A stretch of 12,858 nucleotides of DNA. Source: Candidatus Cloacimonadota bacterium. GTDB taxonomy: Bacteria > Cloacimonadota > Cloacimonadia > Cloacimonadales > WRIO01. This document shows positions 1 through 8,444 of the stretch, one piece after another (the first letter of the stretch is position 1; each line of letters opens with the position of its first letter). The translations under genes and the position numbers were made by a program. Below the pieces are notes generated by a model. It worked only from the letters and a program-made list of their open reading frames with translations. It was not told where the DNA came from and made no database searches. Where the stretch lies: assembly GCA_017998585.1 (NCBI GenBank), contig JAGOCT010000021.1, positions 1 to 12,858 of the forward strand. Reading direction: 5' to 3'.

Positions 1-1332
1 CATCGATGCAAAATCATCCTGACCTTCAACTGTTTTCATAATAAAGTGCTTATACTGCTTTTTTAAAGGTTTTCCATTTTCAAAAAAAACAATAGATGAA
101 ACAGTATCTGTTCCTTGAATGGTAGAAATATCCATACAAACCATACGACGAGGTAGTTTGTATAAATTGAGTTTATCTTTTAGCTCCTGAACAGGGAATA
201 TGGTACGACTGCTTTTTCTCAGATGAGAAAGTTTTTGGTTTTCAATATAATCAAAGGCATTCTTCTCTGCTACTTTGATTAACTGTTTAAATTCACCTCT
301 CTGTGGAACAAGTATCTTTTTCTGGAGAAATTCCTGTAACTCATCCAAATTATCAGGAGCCTCCTGAACGATGATTCTGAATGGTAAATCATCTGTTTTG
401 GGGGCATAATACTGACTTAAAAAAGCAGCAATAAGACTGCTTTTTCCTTCATATTCCGTATTTTTAAATGAGTAGATTTCTTTTGAGCTCATCTTACCGC
501 TGATAATCTTTAAAACAGCAACAGCGCTTAGGTTTTCATCCTGATAAACAGAAATAATATCTCTGTTTTTCTCATCAGGAAAGTGCATTGTCTGAGATTT
601 TTGAATTCTTTCAATTTCTCTGATTTGGTCTCTCAGTGCTGCTGCTTTTTCAAACAGCATTTCTTCTGATGCCTGATACATTTCATCTGTTAAATCTTTG
701 ATCAAATCCTGATTTTTTCCGATGAGGAAATTACTGATTCGTTGAATAATCCGACGATAATCACTTTTGGAAATTTCTCCAATACAGGGTGCCGGACACT
801 TTTTCATCTGATAGTTCAGACAGGCTCGTTTGTAAATTACAGGAGATTCAGGGATGTTTCTGGCGCAGGTTCTGTGCGGAAACAGCCATTCAAGCGTTCT
901 GAGCGTACTTCTGAGATACTTTACGTCTGTATAGGGTCCGTAGTATTTTGCCCCATCTTTGACAATGTCTCTGGTAACCATTATTCTGGGAAACACTTCA
1001 TTGTAAGTTACTTTTAAAAAAGGGTACTTTTTGTCATCTTTTAACAAGATATTATAGTGAGGCTGATATTTCTTGATTAGATTGGATTCTAAAATAAACG
1101 CTTCACTCTCTGTATTGACAATGATATATTCCAAATCATCAATATTACTGACTAATTTTTCAGTTTTTACATCATTAAACTGACCGGTAAAATAGCTTTT
1201 GATACGGTTTTTCAAAACCAGTGCTTTACCCACATAGATAATCTTTCCCTCTTTATCCTTCATCAGATAAACACCGGGTAATTCGGGCAGTAAACTTAGT
1301 TTTTGACGGACTTTTTCAGAAATCGGCTGCAT
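1..1332 (-). CDS. uvrC: UvrABC system protein C (excinuclease subunit), 3' end cut off by window edge
   Basis: UvrC makes both incisions around a lesion in nucleotide-excision repair after UvrA/UvrB loading. Translation from the ATG at 1332 stays open to base 1, giving 444 codons of a protein usually near 600. The GIY-YIG nuclease is at about residues 15-97, with GVY at 20-22, YVG at 33-35, Arg43 and Glu82. Four cysteines (156, 171, 179, 183) match the known iron-sulfur site of the family. A UVR helical domain for UvrB contact lies near 209-244. The RNase H-like 5'-incision domain starts near 396, with Asp401 in a DIS motif and Asp439/440; the later catalytic Asp/His and the HhH domain lie outside the window. 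The start overlaps the end of murJ by 37 bp with only a weak ribosome site, suggesting translational coupling. No frameshift is visible in the part present. Confidence 0.96.
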   Translation of the reverse strand, partial: MQPISEKVRQKLSLLPELPGVYLMKDKEGKIIYVGKALVLKNRIKSYFTGQFNDVKTEKLVSNIDDLEYIIVNTESEAFILESNLIKKYQPHYNILLKDDKKYPFLKVTYNEVFPRIMVTRDIVKDGAKYYGPYTDVKYLRSTLRTLEWLFPHRTCARNIPESPVIYKRACLNYQMKKCPAPCIGEISKSDYRRIIQRISNFLIGKNQDLIKDLTDEMYQASEEMLFEKAAALRDQIREIERIQKSQTMHFPDEKNRDIISVYQDENLSAVAVLKIISGKMSSKEIYSFKNTEYEGKSSLIAAFLSQYYAPKTDDLPFRIIVQEAPDNLDELQEFLQKKILVPQRGEFKQLIKVAEKNAFDYIENQKLSHLRKSSRTIFPVQELKDKLNLYKLPRRMVCMDISTIQGTDTVSSIVFFENGKPLKKQYKHFIMKTVEGQDDFASM

Positions 1333-2879
1333 AGTCTTTGAGTGACACTATCCCAATATTCCAGTTTGAAAACAAAACCTAAACTAATAAAAAGAAATAT
1401 CCATAATGCAATCATTGTGCATACTTTTATCAAAAGCATAATAAATCCGGTGGTAATCCATATTTTTGAGACAAAAAATACAACAGAATACAAAATGATC
1501 GAGATAACCAATATTTTAAGCAGATTTATTCTAATCTTATCTATTCTAATTTCTGGGAATCTCTTCAACAAAATAATCAGCATAATAATAAATTGCAACA
1601 TGGCTGATATAGAAGTAGCAAGAGCCAAACCTGCATGTTTTAAAGGAAACATCAGTGCTACATTCAGGGCAATATTGGTCAGACACATGGCAGCAGCAAT
1701 CTTGACAGGGGTTTTGGTATCCTTAGCCGCATAAAACACAGGGGTAATCGCCTGATTCAATCCATAGAAACTTAAGCCTAATGTATAACAAATTAATGCT
1801 TTAACAGTCATTTCTGTGGCACGACTGTCAAAAGCCCCCCTTTTAAATAATAAAATGATAAAATCACTTGCTCCGGCTACCATTAAAGCAGTTACCGGTA
1901 GCATAACATATAACATGAATAAAATAGAAAATCGTAATGTTGCAGATAATTCTTTCCAGTCTTTATTTATCAGACTTCTGGAAAATGAGGGTAAAACAGC
2001 TGTTCCTGCTGATATTCCAAAAATCCCCAAAGGTAACTGCATCAGGCGGTTACCAAACATCAATGCCGAGATACTGCCTCCGGGAAGAAATGAGGCTATC
2101 AGTGCATCCATCAGCAAGTTCACTTCTCTGATACCCAAACCCACCATTGCCGGAACAAATCGCTTCCATAACATCAACATCGCGGTTGTTTTGAAACGAA
2201 TAATAACTTTAAAATGATAACCTGCCTTCTTTAAAAAAGGCAAATTGATGATCGTTTGCAATATACCGCCTGCAATGACCCCAAAAGCTGCATAATAAAC
2301 GAGTTTGATCTGATCTTTGGTAAACCAGGCAGCGGCAAACAACGTAGCAATCCAGGCTATATTTAACAAGGCAGAAGATAAACCGGTTATAAAAAAATAA
2401 TCATGAGAATTCAAAATGGCAATCATAGTTGATGATAAACCAATCAAAAACAGATAAGGAAACAGAATATAAGTGAGTTTCACGGCCAAATCAGCAGTCT
2501 TTACTTCTAAACCGGGATAGACTGAATGAACAATTAAAGGTGCTGCCAGAACACCAATTACACTCATAATCAGCAGAATAAGACTTAATACACTCAACAG
2601 ATTAATCGCAAAGAGTATCTGGAACTTTTTACCTCGTTTTATGCCCATCTCATTATAAATTGGAACAAAAGCTGTCGATAAAGCACCTTCTCCAAACAAT
2701 CTTCTAAGCAGATTGGGAATGTTAAACGCAATATTAAAAGCATCATTGATGTAGGATGTGCCAAAAAAAGCGGCCATTACCTGATCTCGTACAAGCCCGA
2801 GGATTCTGCTTAAGAAGACAGCTACCGACATGATGCCAGTATTTTTGAGAAGTTTCTTTTGTGCCTGATTATCGGTCAT
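1296..2879 (-). CDS. murJ: Lipid II flippase MurJ (MviN family)
   Basis: MurJ is the inner-membrane MOP-superfamily flippase that turns lipid II to the periplasmic face for peptidoglycan synthesis. The 527-residue product is full length (family about 510-530) and almost entirely hydrophobic, consistent with 13-14 helices. The N-terminal signature is clear: SRILGLVRD at 24-32, then NIPNLLRRLFGEGA at 53-66 followed by STAFVPIY. These positions carry the conserved arginines of the lipid-binding groove and the FGEGA motif. A further charged segment near 245-262 (KRFVPAMVG, then GIREVN) matches the helix-7/8 region of MurJ. The start ATG overlaps the batE stop as ATGA, so translation is probably coupled. 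The last 37 bp overlap uvrC in another frame. Nothing suggests inactivation. Confidence 0.97.
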   Translation of the reverse strand: MTDNQAQKKLLKNTGIMSVAVFLSRILGLVRDQVMAAFFGTSYINDAFNIAFNIPNLLRRLFGEGALSTAFVPIYNEMGIKRGKKFQILFAINLLSVLSLILLIMSVIGVLAAPLIVHSVYPGLEVKTADLAVKLTYILFPYLFLIGLSSTMIAILNSHDYFFITGLSSALLNIAWIATLFAAAWFTKDQIKLVYYAAFGVIAGGILQTIINLPFLKKAGYHFKVIIRFKTTAMLMLWKRFVPAMVGLGIREVNLLMDALIASFLPGGSISALMFGNRLMQLPLGIFGISAGTAVLPSFSRSLINKDWKELSATLRFSILFMLYVMLPVTALMVAGASDFIILLFKRGAFDSRATEMTVKALICYTLGLSFYGLNQAITPVFYAAKDTKTPVKIAAAMCLTNIALNVALMFPLKHAGLALATSISAMLQFIIMLIILLKRFPEIRIDKIRINLLKILVISIILYSVVFFVSKIWITTGFIMLLIKVCTMIALWIFLFISLGFVFKLEYWDSVTQRLCSRFLKKSVKN

Positions 2880-3640
2880 AATGCAACGACTTTATAAGTG
2901 GAAGTCCTCACCCATCCGCTAAATCCATTGGATAAAGAAACAAGTGTCCAGGCATTATCGACTTTATTGATTTTAATGATTAAGCCTTCATGTATGGTAA
3001 ACAACTTGGTAAAATTTTCGCCCGGACCACTATAGGCATTTACTTTTGATGATGAGATTACGGCCTCATTATTGTGTTTGTAGTGATAATAACGTGTACC
3101 ACTCCAGGTAATAAAAATGAGATTAAAAGCCAGCATAATTATCAAAAAAAGCTGTTTTGTATGAGTATATTCTTCACTTTTACGTATTAATGTATGAATT
3201 ACAGTTACTAAGCCAGTGATTAAAATCAGTGTAATCCATGCTAATGAATTGAGAGAAAGAGATTGATAAGCTGTATTGATGATATTGTTCAAGAAATTCT
3301 GATTTTCGAAATCCTGTTTATCCAATGTAAATTTCAAAGCAAAATTCAGGTTTTTTTTTGCTAATGAATGGGAAGAATCTATCAGCAAAGCTTTTTTATA
3401 ATATAAAATTGCCAGCCCAATGCGGTTTAAACGAAAATAGCAATTTCCGATATTATAATATATATCTGGATTCTTCTGGTTTCTCGTTTCTAACTCACTA
3501 TACAAACTTAATGCTTTATCAAAATCGTTTAGCTTATATGCTTCTGTTGCTGAATAGAGTATTTTTTTTTCATTATCAACAGAGATAAGACTTGTAAAAA
3601 TCATTATCATAAGACTAAATATTATCATTCTGGTACTCAT
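2876..3640 (-). CDS. batE: BatE-like TPR / SH3b membrane protein
   Basis: The 254-residue protein has a hydrophobic N-terminal signal or anchor (5-20), two TPR units (about 25-55 and 57-92, with the NPDIYYNIGNCYFRL pattern), two membrane helices (about 132-152 and 163-181) and a C-terminal bacterial SH3-like domain (about 195-250, AYSGPGENF then GWVR). This order is that of BatE in Bacteroides and Leptospira aerotolerance (Bat) loci, where Bat proteins work with MoxR ATPases at the envelope; the molecular role is poorly known. It lies 18 bp after batD, and its stop overlaps the murJ start by 4 bp. The ATG at 3640 has an AAAGGA ribosome site 7 nt upstream; Met5 is an alternative start. Two coding-strand A9 tracts occur at codons 24-27 and 94-97 (possible slippage). 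A general TPR-SH3 protein is the alternative, but the BatD neighbour favours BatE. Confidence 0.85.
   Translation of the reverse strand: MSTRMIIFSLMIMIFTSLISVDNEKKILYSATEAYKLNDFDKALSLYSELETRNQKNPDIYYNIGNCYFRLNRIGLAILYYKKALLIDSSHSLAKKNLNFALKFTLDKQDFENQNFLNNIINTAYQSLSLNSLAWITLILITGLVTVIHTLIRKSEEYTHTKQLFLIIMLAFNLIFITWSGTRYYHYKHNNEAVISSSKVNAYSGPGENFTKLFTIHEGLIIKINKVDNAWTLVSLSNGFSGWVRTSTYKVVAL
3351..3359 (-). repeat. A9 homopolymer on the coding strand of batE (second)
   Basis: Nine T on the + strand, read as GCA AAA AAA AAC (codons 94-97) in batE, at the end of the second TPR. It lies 202 bp downstream in the gene from the first A9 run. A frameshift here would leave only the secreted or anchored TPR part and remove both inner helices and the SH3b domain. 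Confidence 0.7.
3562..3570 (-). repeat. A9 homopolymer on the coding strand of batE (first)
   Basis: Nine T on the + strand, read as GAA AAA AAA ATA (codons 24-27) in batE, just after the signal/anchor segment. Runs of nine A are known sites of polymerase slippage. One gained or lost base would shift the frame here and abolish the TPR, membrane and SH3b parts. The gene is in frame as given. Confidence 0.7.
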
Positions 3641-3658
3641 TCATTAATCCTTTCAGCT

Positions 3659-5482
3659 CTACTTAATATGCTTGGTTAATTCATTAACAAGATTTTTTAA
3701 GTGCTGGTAATCTTCACGCAAATCTTTTTGCCCTTCAGTTCCAGGCATATATTTAAACTGAGTGCATTTATCCATAAAGTGATTAAGCTGAATATATAGT
3801 TGTTCATTATCAAGATGATGTTTAAGGGTATCAAAAATCTCATTTTTTGTACTGCCTCTGGCAATAGCAAGTTTGTCTGTCAGATACTGTAAGATACCTT
3901 TATAGGATGAATCATAAAATTGATTGTCTTGTTGATGTTTGTAGGCAAAGCTGGCATCTTTCAAATATTTCTTTAAAATACTACTTGCTTTTCGATGTCT
4001 CAGATAATCTAAATTTGAAGACAATTTATCTTGTTCCAGTTTATAAAAATAATGAGCGGGTATTGATAAAACAAGCAACAGTATTGCAAGCCAGTAAATT
4101 CCTGATTTAAACAAGACAGGAAAATCAATAAAGTTTAAATCGGTAACGATAAAACCAATATCGCTACCTTCAGAACTGATAATTTTTTGATTATTGGTAG
4201 TGGTAAGTACAATATTGCCTCTTTCTGCCTGCAATTTATACTCTGGGCTAGTCTTATTTACATATTTTTTTTGAACAGGGTCAAAATAGATAAATTCAAT
4301 AGCAGGGATACTGTATAAGCCCTCATCCTGAGGTAAAAAAGCATATCTAAAAATTCTGGTAATCTGGTTAGCCTTATTCCCATCCTTTTTGTTTTCGGAT
4401 TCAGGTCCTAATACTTTTAAATTTGTTATAGGAGGAAATTCCGGATTATTCATCTGATTCAAATTTCCTGAACCACTTATTGTTATCGTAAGGGTAGCCG
4501 TTTCACCCGCTTTGACAGTTTTTGGATTTAACTTTGTATTTATATCAAATTGACCAACAGCCCCTGAAAAATTGAGACTTGTTGGTACTTTTGGTAAGTC
4601 AGATACAGCGATATTGACTGGTTTTGATTTTAAGGTAATGGACTTGGACTGTGAGAAACCAAAAAAGCCTGTTGCAGGTAAAGCGACATCAGCAAATAAT
4701 GTGAGAGAAGGAATCTGTAAATTTCCCGCTTTGTTAGCTGATAAAATGAGCTTACGTATATGAAGGGCATAATATTTTTTACCTTGCCAGGTTGTCTCAA
4801 TCATTTTGATATTACCATCACCAGAAATATCTTCTTTCCAAAAGCCATTAAAAACAGGTTCTTCGCCTAATCTGTCCAATTGCAAATTGTAACGGGTATA
4901 TAATGTATAATCAACAATAAAGGATTCATTCTTATAGACAGAACGCTTGGATGGTTCGGCTACAAATACAATATCCTCTTCATTAATTCTATCTGAAGTT
5001 TTGAACTGAGAAGCTTGAGGTCGGTTTGGAGTTGGATTTTGTCTTTGACTGCTTCCTTCGCTCACGATGATTTGTATTCCATTTGTTTTGAATATCTTAC
5101 CTTCCGCTTTCACACTAATAGAGGGGATATTAAACGTACCCTTTTTTTGAGGTTGAAGGCTGTAAATGTAAGTTTTTTTCTTGACTGAAGTCATTTTACC
5201 ATTTATGATACTGATTGATGTTGAAGAAGACTGACTGACACCTAAGTTTTCAAACGGTATATTAGGTAACAGGGGCTGTTCTATATTTGATATATCAGAA
5301 GCTGAAATTTCAATATATAACTGAAAAATATCATTCAATCCAATTTTATTTTGATCGACGTATGCTGAGACAGAGACATCTGATGCGATAAGTCCATTCA
5401 TTATAAAAGTACAGATTAAAATTAATAAAATCAATTTCAAATCAAAATTGAATTTCTTTCTTATCAAGTTCTTCCATATCAT
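3659..5482 (-). CDS. batD: BatD-family envelope protein (aerotolerance operon type)
   Basis: The 607-residue product has an N-terminal hydrophobic signal/anchor (about 14-33). A long extracytoplasmic region of repeated beta-sandwich character follows (about 36-450, with stretches such as VSAYVDQNKIGLND and LNPKTVKAGETATLTITISGSGN). One membrane helix (about 461-479) and a basic helical cytoplasmic tail of about 125 residues complete it. The VDxNxIxxxDxFxL opening and the later AGExxTLxIxISGxGN motif are typical of BatD. In Bat loci it is thought to form a membrane complex with VWA proteins BatA/BatB and a MoxR ATPase. None of those is in this window, so partners must be encoded elsewhere or be absent. 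The start at 5482 has an AGGAGA ribosome site 8 nt upstream. Gaps to bamA and batE are both 18 bp, consistent with one operon. Confidence 0.87.
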   Translation of the reverse strand: MIWKNLIRKKFNFDLKLILLILICTFIMNGLIASDVSVSAYVDQNKIGLNDIFQLYIEISASDISNIEQPLLPNIPFENLGVSQSSSTSISIINGKMTSVKKKTYIYSLQPQKKGTFNIPSISVKAEGKIFKTNGIQIIVSEGSSQRQNPTPNRPQASQFKTSDRINEEDIVFVAEPSKRSVYKNESFIVDYTLYTRYNLQLDRLGEEPVFNGFWKEDISGDGNIKMIETTWQGKKYYALHIRKLILSANKAGNLQIPSLTLFADVALPATGFFGFSQSKSITLKSKPVNIAVSDLPKVPTSLNFSGAVGQFDINTKLNPKTVKAGETATLTITISGSGNLNQMNNPEFPPITNLKVLGPESENKKDGNKANQITRIFRYAFLPQDEGLYSIPAIEFIYFDPVQKKYVNKTSPEYKLQAERGNIVLTTTNNQKIISSEGSDIGFIVTDLNFIDFPVLFKSGIYWLAILLLVLSIPAHYFYKLEQDKLSSNLDYLRHRKASSILKKYLKDASFAYKHQQDNQFYDSSYKGILQYLTDKLAIARGSTKNEIFDTLKHHLDNEQLYIQLNHFMDKCTQFKYMPGTEGQKDLREDYQHLKNLVNELTKHIK

Positions 5483-5500
5483 GTTTAGATTCTCCTGCGG

Positions 5501-7735
5501 TTAGAAGTTTGTTCCAAACTGGAAATGAGGTTCCCAAATTTTTTCTTCAAAATTATATGCATAATCAAATCCTATTAACCCAAAAGGACTTCTGATTCTA
5601 ACACCTAAACCTGATCCTTTTTTAAAATCAAGGAAATTAAAGTTTTCAAATTTATTAAAACTATTTCCAGCATCAAAGAAAGCCAGACCAATTATCTGAT
5701 CTGTTGAAATTGGTACAGTGTATTCTGTAGAGAACAAGATTTCTCTTTTCCCGCCGTCAGCTGGTCCTATTGACCGGTCACCATAACCTCTCAAGCCGTC
5801 AGCGCCTGTTCCACCCAGATAAAATCTCTCATCAGGAGGAACATCGTTAGATGAGTTTCCATAAGACGTAACATATCCCATTCTCCATTTAGTTCTTAAA
5901 ACTAATTTCCAGAATGTTTGTGTGTACCAGCTGACTTCAGCTATCTGTTTAAAATAATTGAAATCACCCCCCATGATGCCACCGGCTAATTCTGAATATA
6001 AAGTAACACGTGAGCCACTCATTGGATAAAAGACATTATCACGACTATCTCTGCTGATAGTAGCAGAAATTGAGCTGGTATTTTGCCAACCAGTAGAATC
6101 TAATTCAGCCAGGCTACTGGTATAGGAATCATTCCAATCCTGTATATTATACTTTTTTGAATAATAGGAATAGCCACCGACAATCCGACTATAATTGATA
6201 AATTTTAGAGGATAACCAATCTGTATTCCTCCACCATTGGTATAGATTTGATAATTAAAACTGTCCCAGTCTTTACGTGTATGGTAGAAATTGGTTCCTA
6301 AAAGTAATTTGGTATCATAAAAATAGGGATTGGTAAAACTGGATTCAATATTTTGAACGGATGCTCCAAATTCCCATTTTAAACTGCCTGTCCAGTTATT
6401 ACCCAGAATGTTATTGTGACTAACGCTAAACTGTCCTATCACTTTATCCTGACTGTTATAACCTATTCCGCCATTTGCCTGACCAGAGGTTTTATCATTG
6501 ACATTCAGATAGAGATCAATGTCTCCCTCTTTATTGATCGGTTGATAATCCAGTTTCATATCTGGTTCAAAAAAACCCATATTATAAACATTCTGCTGAC
6601 TTTTGACCACAAAACTTTGTTTAAAATAATCTCCAGGTGCAATTTCCAATTGACGTCTTATCACTTTTTCTTTCGTTTTACGATTACCGCTTATATGTAT
6701 TTTATGTATTTTTGCACGGTTATTTTCGTTGATTTCCAGCGTTACATTAACCTTATTATTATCTTTATTGATGATCGGATTAAAATCAGAATAGATATAG
6801 CCGTCTTCATAGTACATAGATGATATTTTTGAAAGTTGTTTATTAAACTCTTCCAGATTAAAAAGTTCGTTTTCTTTCAAAGTAATATTCTCAAGAAGCG
6901 CTTCACTGGTAAAGCGTTCATTTCCTGTAATTTGAACTGATCCAAAATAATATTTTATCCCTTCTTCTATTGTAATTGTAATGTCAATAAAACGATCCTC
7001 TTTTACTTCCTGGTCAATATTGACAATCTGAGCCTCCATATAGCCCATTTTTTTGTAAAGATTGATTATTTCAGACTGATCCTGTTCAAACTGTTCTTCT
7101 TCAAACTTACCGCTTCTAAACAAACTCTTAGCCTTGGTTTTCATCTTTTTTAGAATTTGCTTTTGAGTCAGATTCTCATTGCCCAAAACAATTATTTTTC
7201 GAACACTTACTTTCTTTCCTTCTTTAAAAATTATCTTCAAATCAACTTGATTATTTTCGTCACTTTGTGCATCATATTCTATACTTGCATTGTTAAAACC
7301 TTTGCTTTTATATTCTGCTAATATTTTTCTGTTATTTTCAAAAGCATTTGCTGATGACCAGTAACTCCCTTTTCTTAAAACGATAATCTCATCTAACTTG
7401 GAAGCGGATAGGACTTTGTTTCCCTTATAGCTGATTGATTTAATCACGGGCAACTCAATCACATTAATGAGTATTCTGATGCCATTATTCATTACTTCTT
7501 CATCAAAACTGACATCATCAAACACATTTAACTTATAAAGAGATTTGATGGATTCAGTAACCTTAACTGGGTCAATATAATCCCCGATTTTTAAACTGAC
7601 AGAAGATAAGATTAGTTCATTACTGATATGCTTATTTCCTGAAACTTTAATATCTAATATTAAGTTTTCCTGAGCATAGCAACTCAAAGAGAACAAGAAT
7701 ACTAATATAAGAACCACGCTTGATTTTATACGCAT
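5501..7735 (-). CDS. bamA: Outer-membrane protein assembly factor BamA
   Basis: BamA is the Omp85-family core of the machine that folds beta-barrel proteins into the outer membrane. The 744-residue product begins with a signal peptide (MRIKSSVVLILVFLFSLSCYA, about 1-21). Five POTRA domains follow at about 26-93, 96-174, 176-260, 263-337 and 342-413, each opening with an I.V.GN or close variant. The barrel spans about 420-744. The loop-6 signature is present as ERFYLGG (636-642) and LRGYG (648-652), corresponding to the (V)RGF/Y motif essential in the family. The chain ends in Phe, as is usual for outer-membrane barrels. The ribosome site TGGAGG is 4 nt upstream of the ATG. It follows coaE after 34 bp and precedes batD by 18 bp. 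No Skp/OmpH gene, a frequent neighbour elsewhere, is seen here. Confidence 0.97.
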   Translation of the reverse strand: MRIKSSVVLILVFLFSLSCYAQENLILDIKVSGNKHISNELILSSVSLKIGDYIDPVKVTESIKSLYKLNVFDDVSFDEEVMNNGIRILINVIELPVIKSISYKGNKVLSASKLDEIIVLRKGSYWSSANAFENNRKILAEYKSKGFNNASIEYDAQSDENNQVDLKIIFKEGKKVSVRKIIVLGNENLTQKQILKKMKTKAKSLFRSGKFEEEQFEQDQSEIINLYKKMGYMEAQIVNIDQEVKEDRFIDITITIEEGIKYYFGSVQITGNERFTSEALLENITLKENELFNLEEFNKQLSKISSMYYEDGYIYSDFNPIINKDNNKVNVTLEINENNRAKIHKIHISGNRKTKEKVIRRQLEIAPGDYFKQSFVVKSQQNVYNMGFFEPDMKLDYQPINKEGDIDLYLNVNDKTSGQANGGIGYNSQDKVIGQFSVSHNNILGNNWTGSLKWEFGASVQNIESSFTNPYFYDTKLLLGTNFYHTRKDWDSFNYQIYTNGGGIQIGYPLKFINYSRIVGGYSYYSKKYNIQDWNDSYTSSLAELDSTGWQNTSSISATISRDSRDNVFYPMSGSRVTLYSELAGGIMGGDFNYFKQIAEVSWYTQTFWKLVLRTKWRMGYVTSYGNSSNDVPPDERFYLGGTGADGLRGYGDRSIGPADGGKREILFSTEYTVPISTDQIIGLAFFDAGNSFNKFENFNFLDFKKGSGLGVRIRSPFGLIGFDYAYNFEEKIWEPHFQFGTNF

Positions 7736-7739
7736 TTAA

Positions 7740-7745
7740 CCTCCA
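7740..7745 (-). promoter_or_regulatory. Strong ribosome binding site of bamA
   Basis: TGGAGG on the minus strand, 4 nt before the ATG at 7735. It is one of the best Shine-Dalgarno matches in the cluster and sits in the largest gap inside the operon, so bamA probably initiates independently rather than by coupling to coaE. Confidence 0.7.
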
Positions 7746-7769
7746 TATAATGATATTGATTCATTTTAA

Positions 7770-8444
7770 TTATCTATGTTTTTTCGTAAAGTCTTTTTTA
7801 GAAGAATGATACGATGCATTATCCTGACTTTCAACAAATAATTTGATTTTTCTTCGCCTTATACCAGACAAATGTTTTATGACTTTCCAAACTTGACAGT
7901 GAAGATCTTCTTCAGTCCCATTGTTTTCTAATGATAAATCTGATTTTTCTATTTTAACCGACAATGGCATTTGAGAATCTATGATACTTTTTGCATGATC
8001 ATAACTATAATGATTTCGGTTGATCAATCTGTCAATCTGTATTGTTTGGTCAACATAAACCAGAACAATAAAATCAAAACAATCTTCCAGACTTGTTTCA
8101 AATAATAAAGGAACTTCAAAGAACAAATACTCAAACGAAGAATGGTTTACAACATCATCCATTGCTTTTAAAATTTCAGGATGAACAATTTGATTTAACT
8201 TTTCAATATGATTTTTATCATTAAAAACGATTTGCCTTAGCTTATTACGGTCAATTTTCTTTTGACACAATATATCATTTCCAAAAGCATTGACCAGTTT
8301 GATACTGATTTCTGGTAACATGAGTACTTCATGACCTATTTGGTCTGAGAAGATGACTGTATGACCTTCCTGCTGGATCATTCTGCTGAAAGTCGATTTG
8401 CCTGAGGCGATTCCACCTGTAATGCCAATTAATATAGGTCTCAT
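7770..8444 (-). CDS. coaE: Dephospho-CoA kinase
   Basis: CoaE phosphorylates the 3'-OH of dephospho-CoA, the last step of coenzyme A synthesis in the cytoplasm. The 224-residue product has the P-loop GGIASGKS (10-17), a core VPLLFE (111-116), the lid region with RNHYSYDHAKSIIDSQMP (143-160), and the C-terminal LENNGTEEDL block (172-181), all standard for the family. The usual DAD nucleotide-site motif reads FSD (32-34): the second Asp is kept and the first replaced by Phe. The protein carries about 30 residues beyond the usual end, rich in Lys/Arg (for example RRRKIK near 196-201), of unknown purpose. Its ATG overlaps the cdaA stop as ATGA, so translation is probably coupled to cdaA. Confidence 0.94.
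   Translation of the reverse strand: MRPILIGITGGIASGKSTFSRMIQQEGHTVIFSDQIGHEVLMLPEISIKLVNAFGNDILCQKKIDRNKLRQIVFNDKNHIEKLNQIVHPEILKAMDDVVNHSSFEYLFFEVPLLFETSLEDCFDFIVLVYVDQTIQIDRLINRNHYSYDHAKSIIDSQMPLSVKIEKSDLSLENNGTEEDLHCQVWKVIKHLSGIRRRKIKLFVESQDNASYHSSKKDFTKKHR

Noticed and set aside
742..1017. Open frame of 91 codons on the + strand
   Set aside because: It lies wholly inside uvrC on the other strand, whose frame carries all expected motifs; the + product has no recognisable domain.
1342..2217. Open frames of 130, 133 and 64 codons on the + strand
   Set aside because: They are antisense to murJ; long antisense frames are expected opposite AT-rich membrane-protein codons, and no ribosome site or family likeness supports them.
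6416..6823. Open frame of 135 codons on the + strand, rich in Ile and Phe
   Set aside because: It is antisense to the POTRA region of bamA; the apparent membrane-like product reflects complementing Lys/Asn/Asp codons.
7736..7769. Internal promoter before bamA (TATCAT as -10)
   Set aside because: No acceptable -35 sequence lies 16-18 bp upstream; an AT-rich gap gives such matches by chance.
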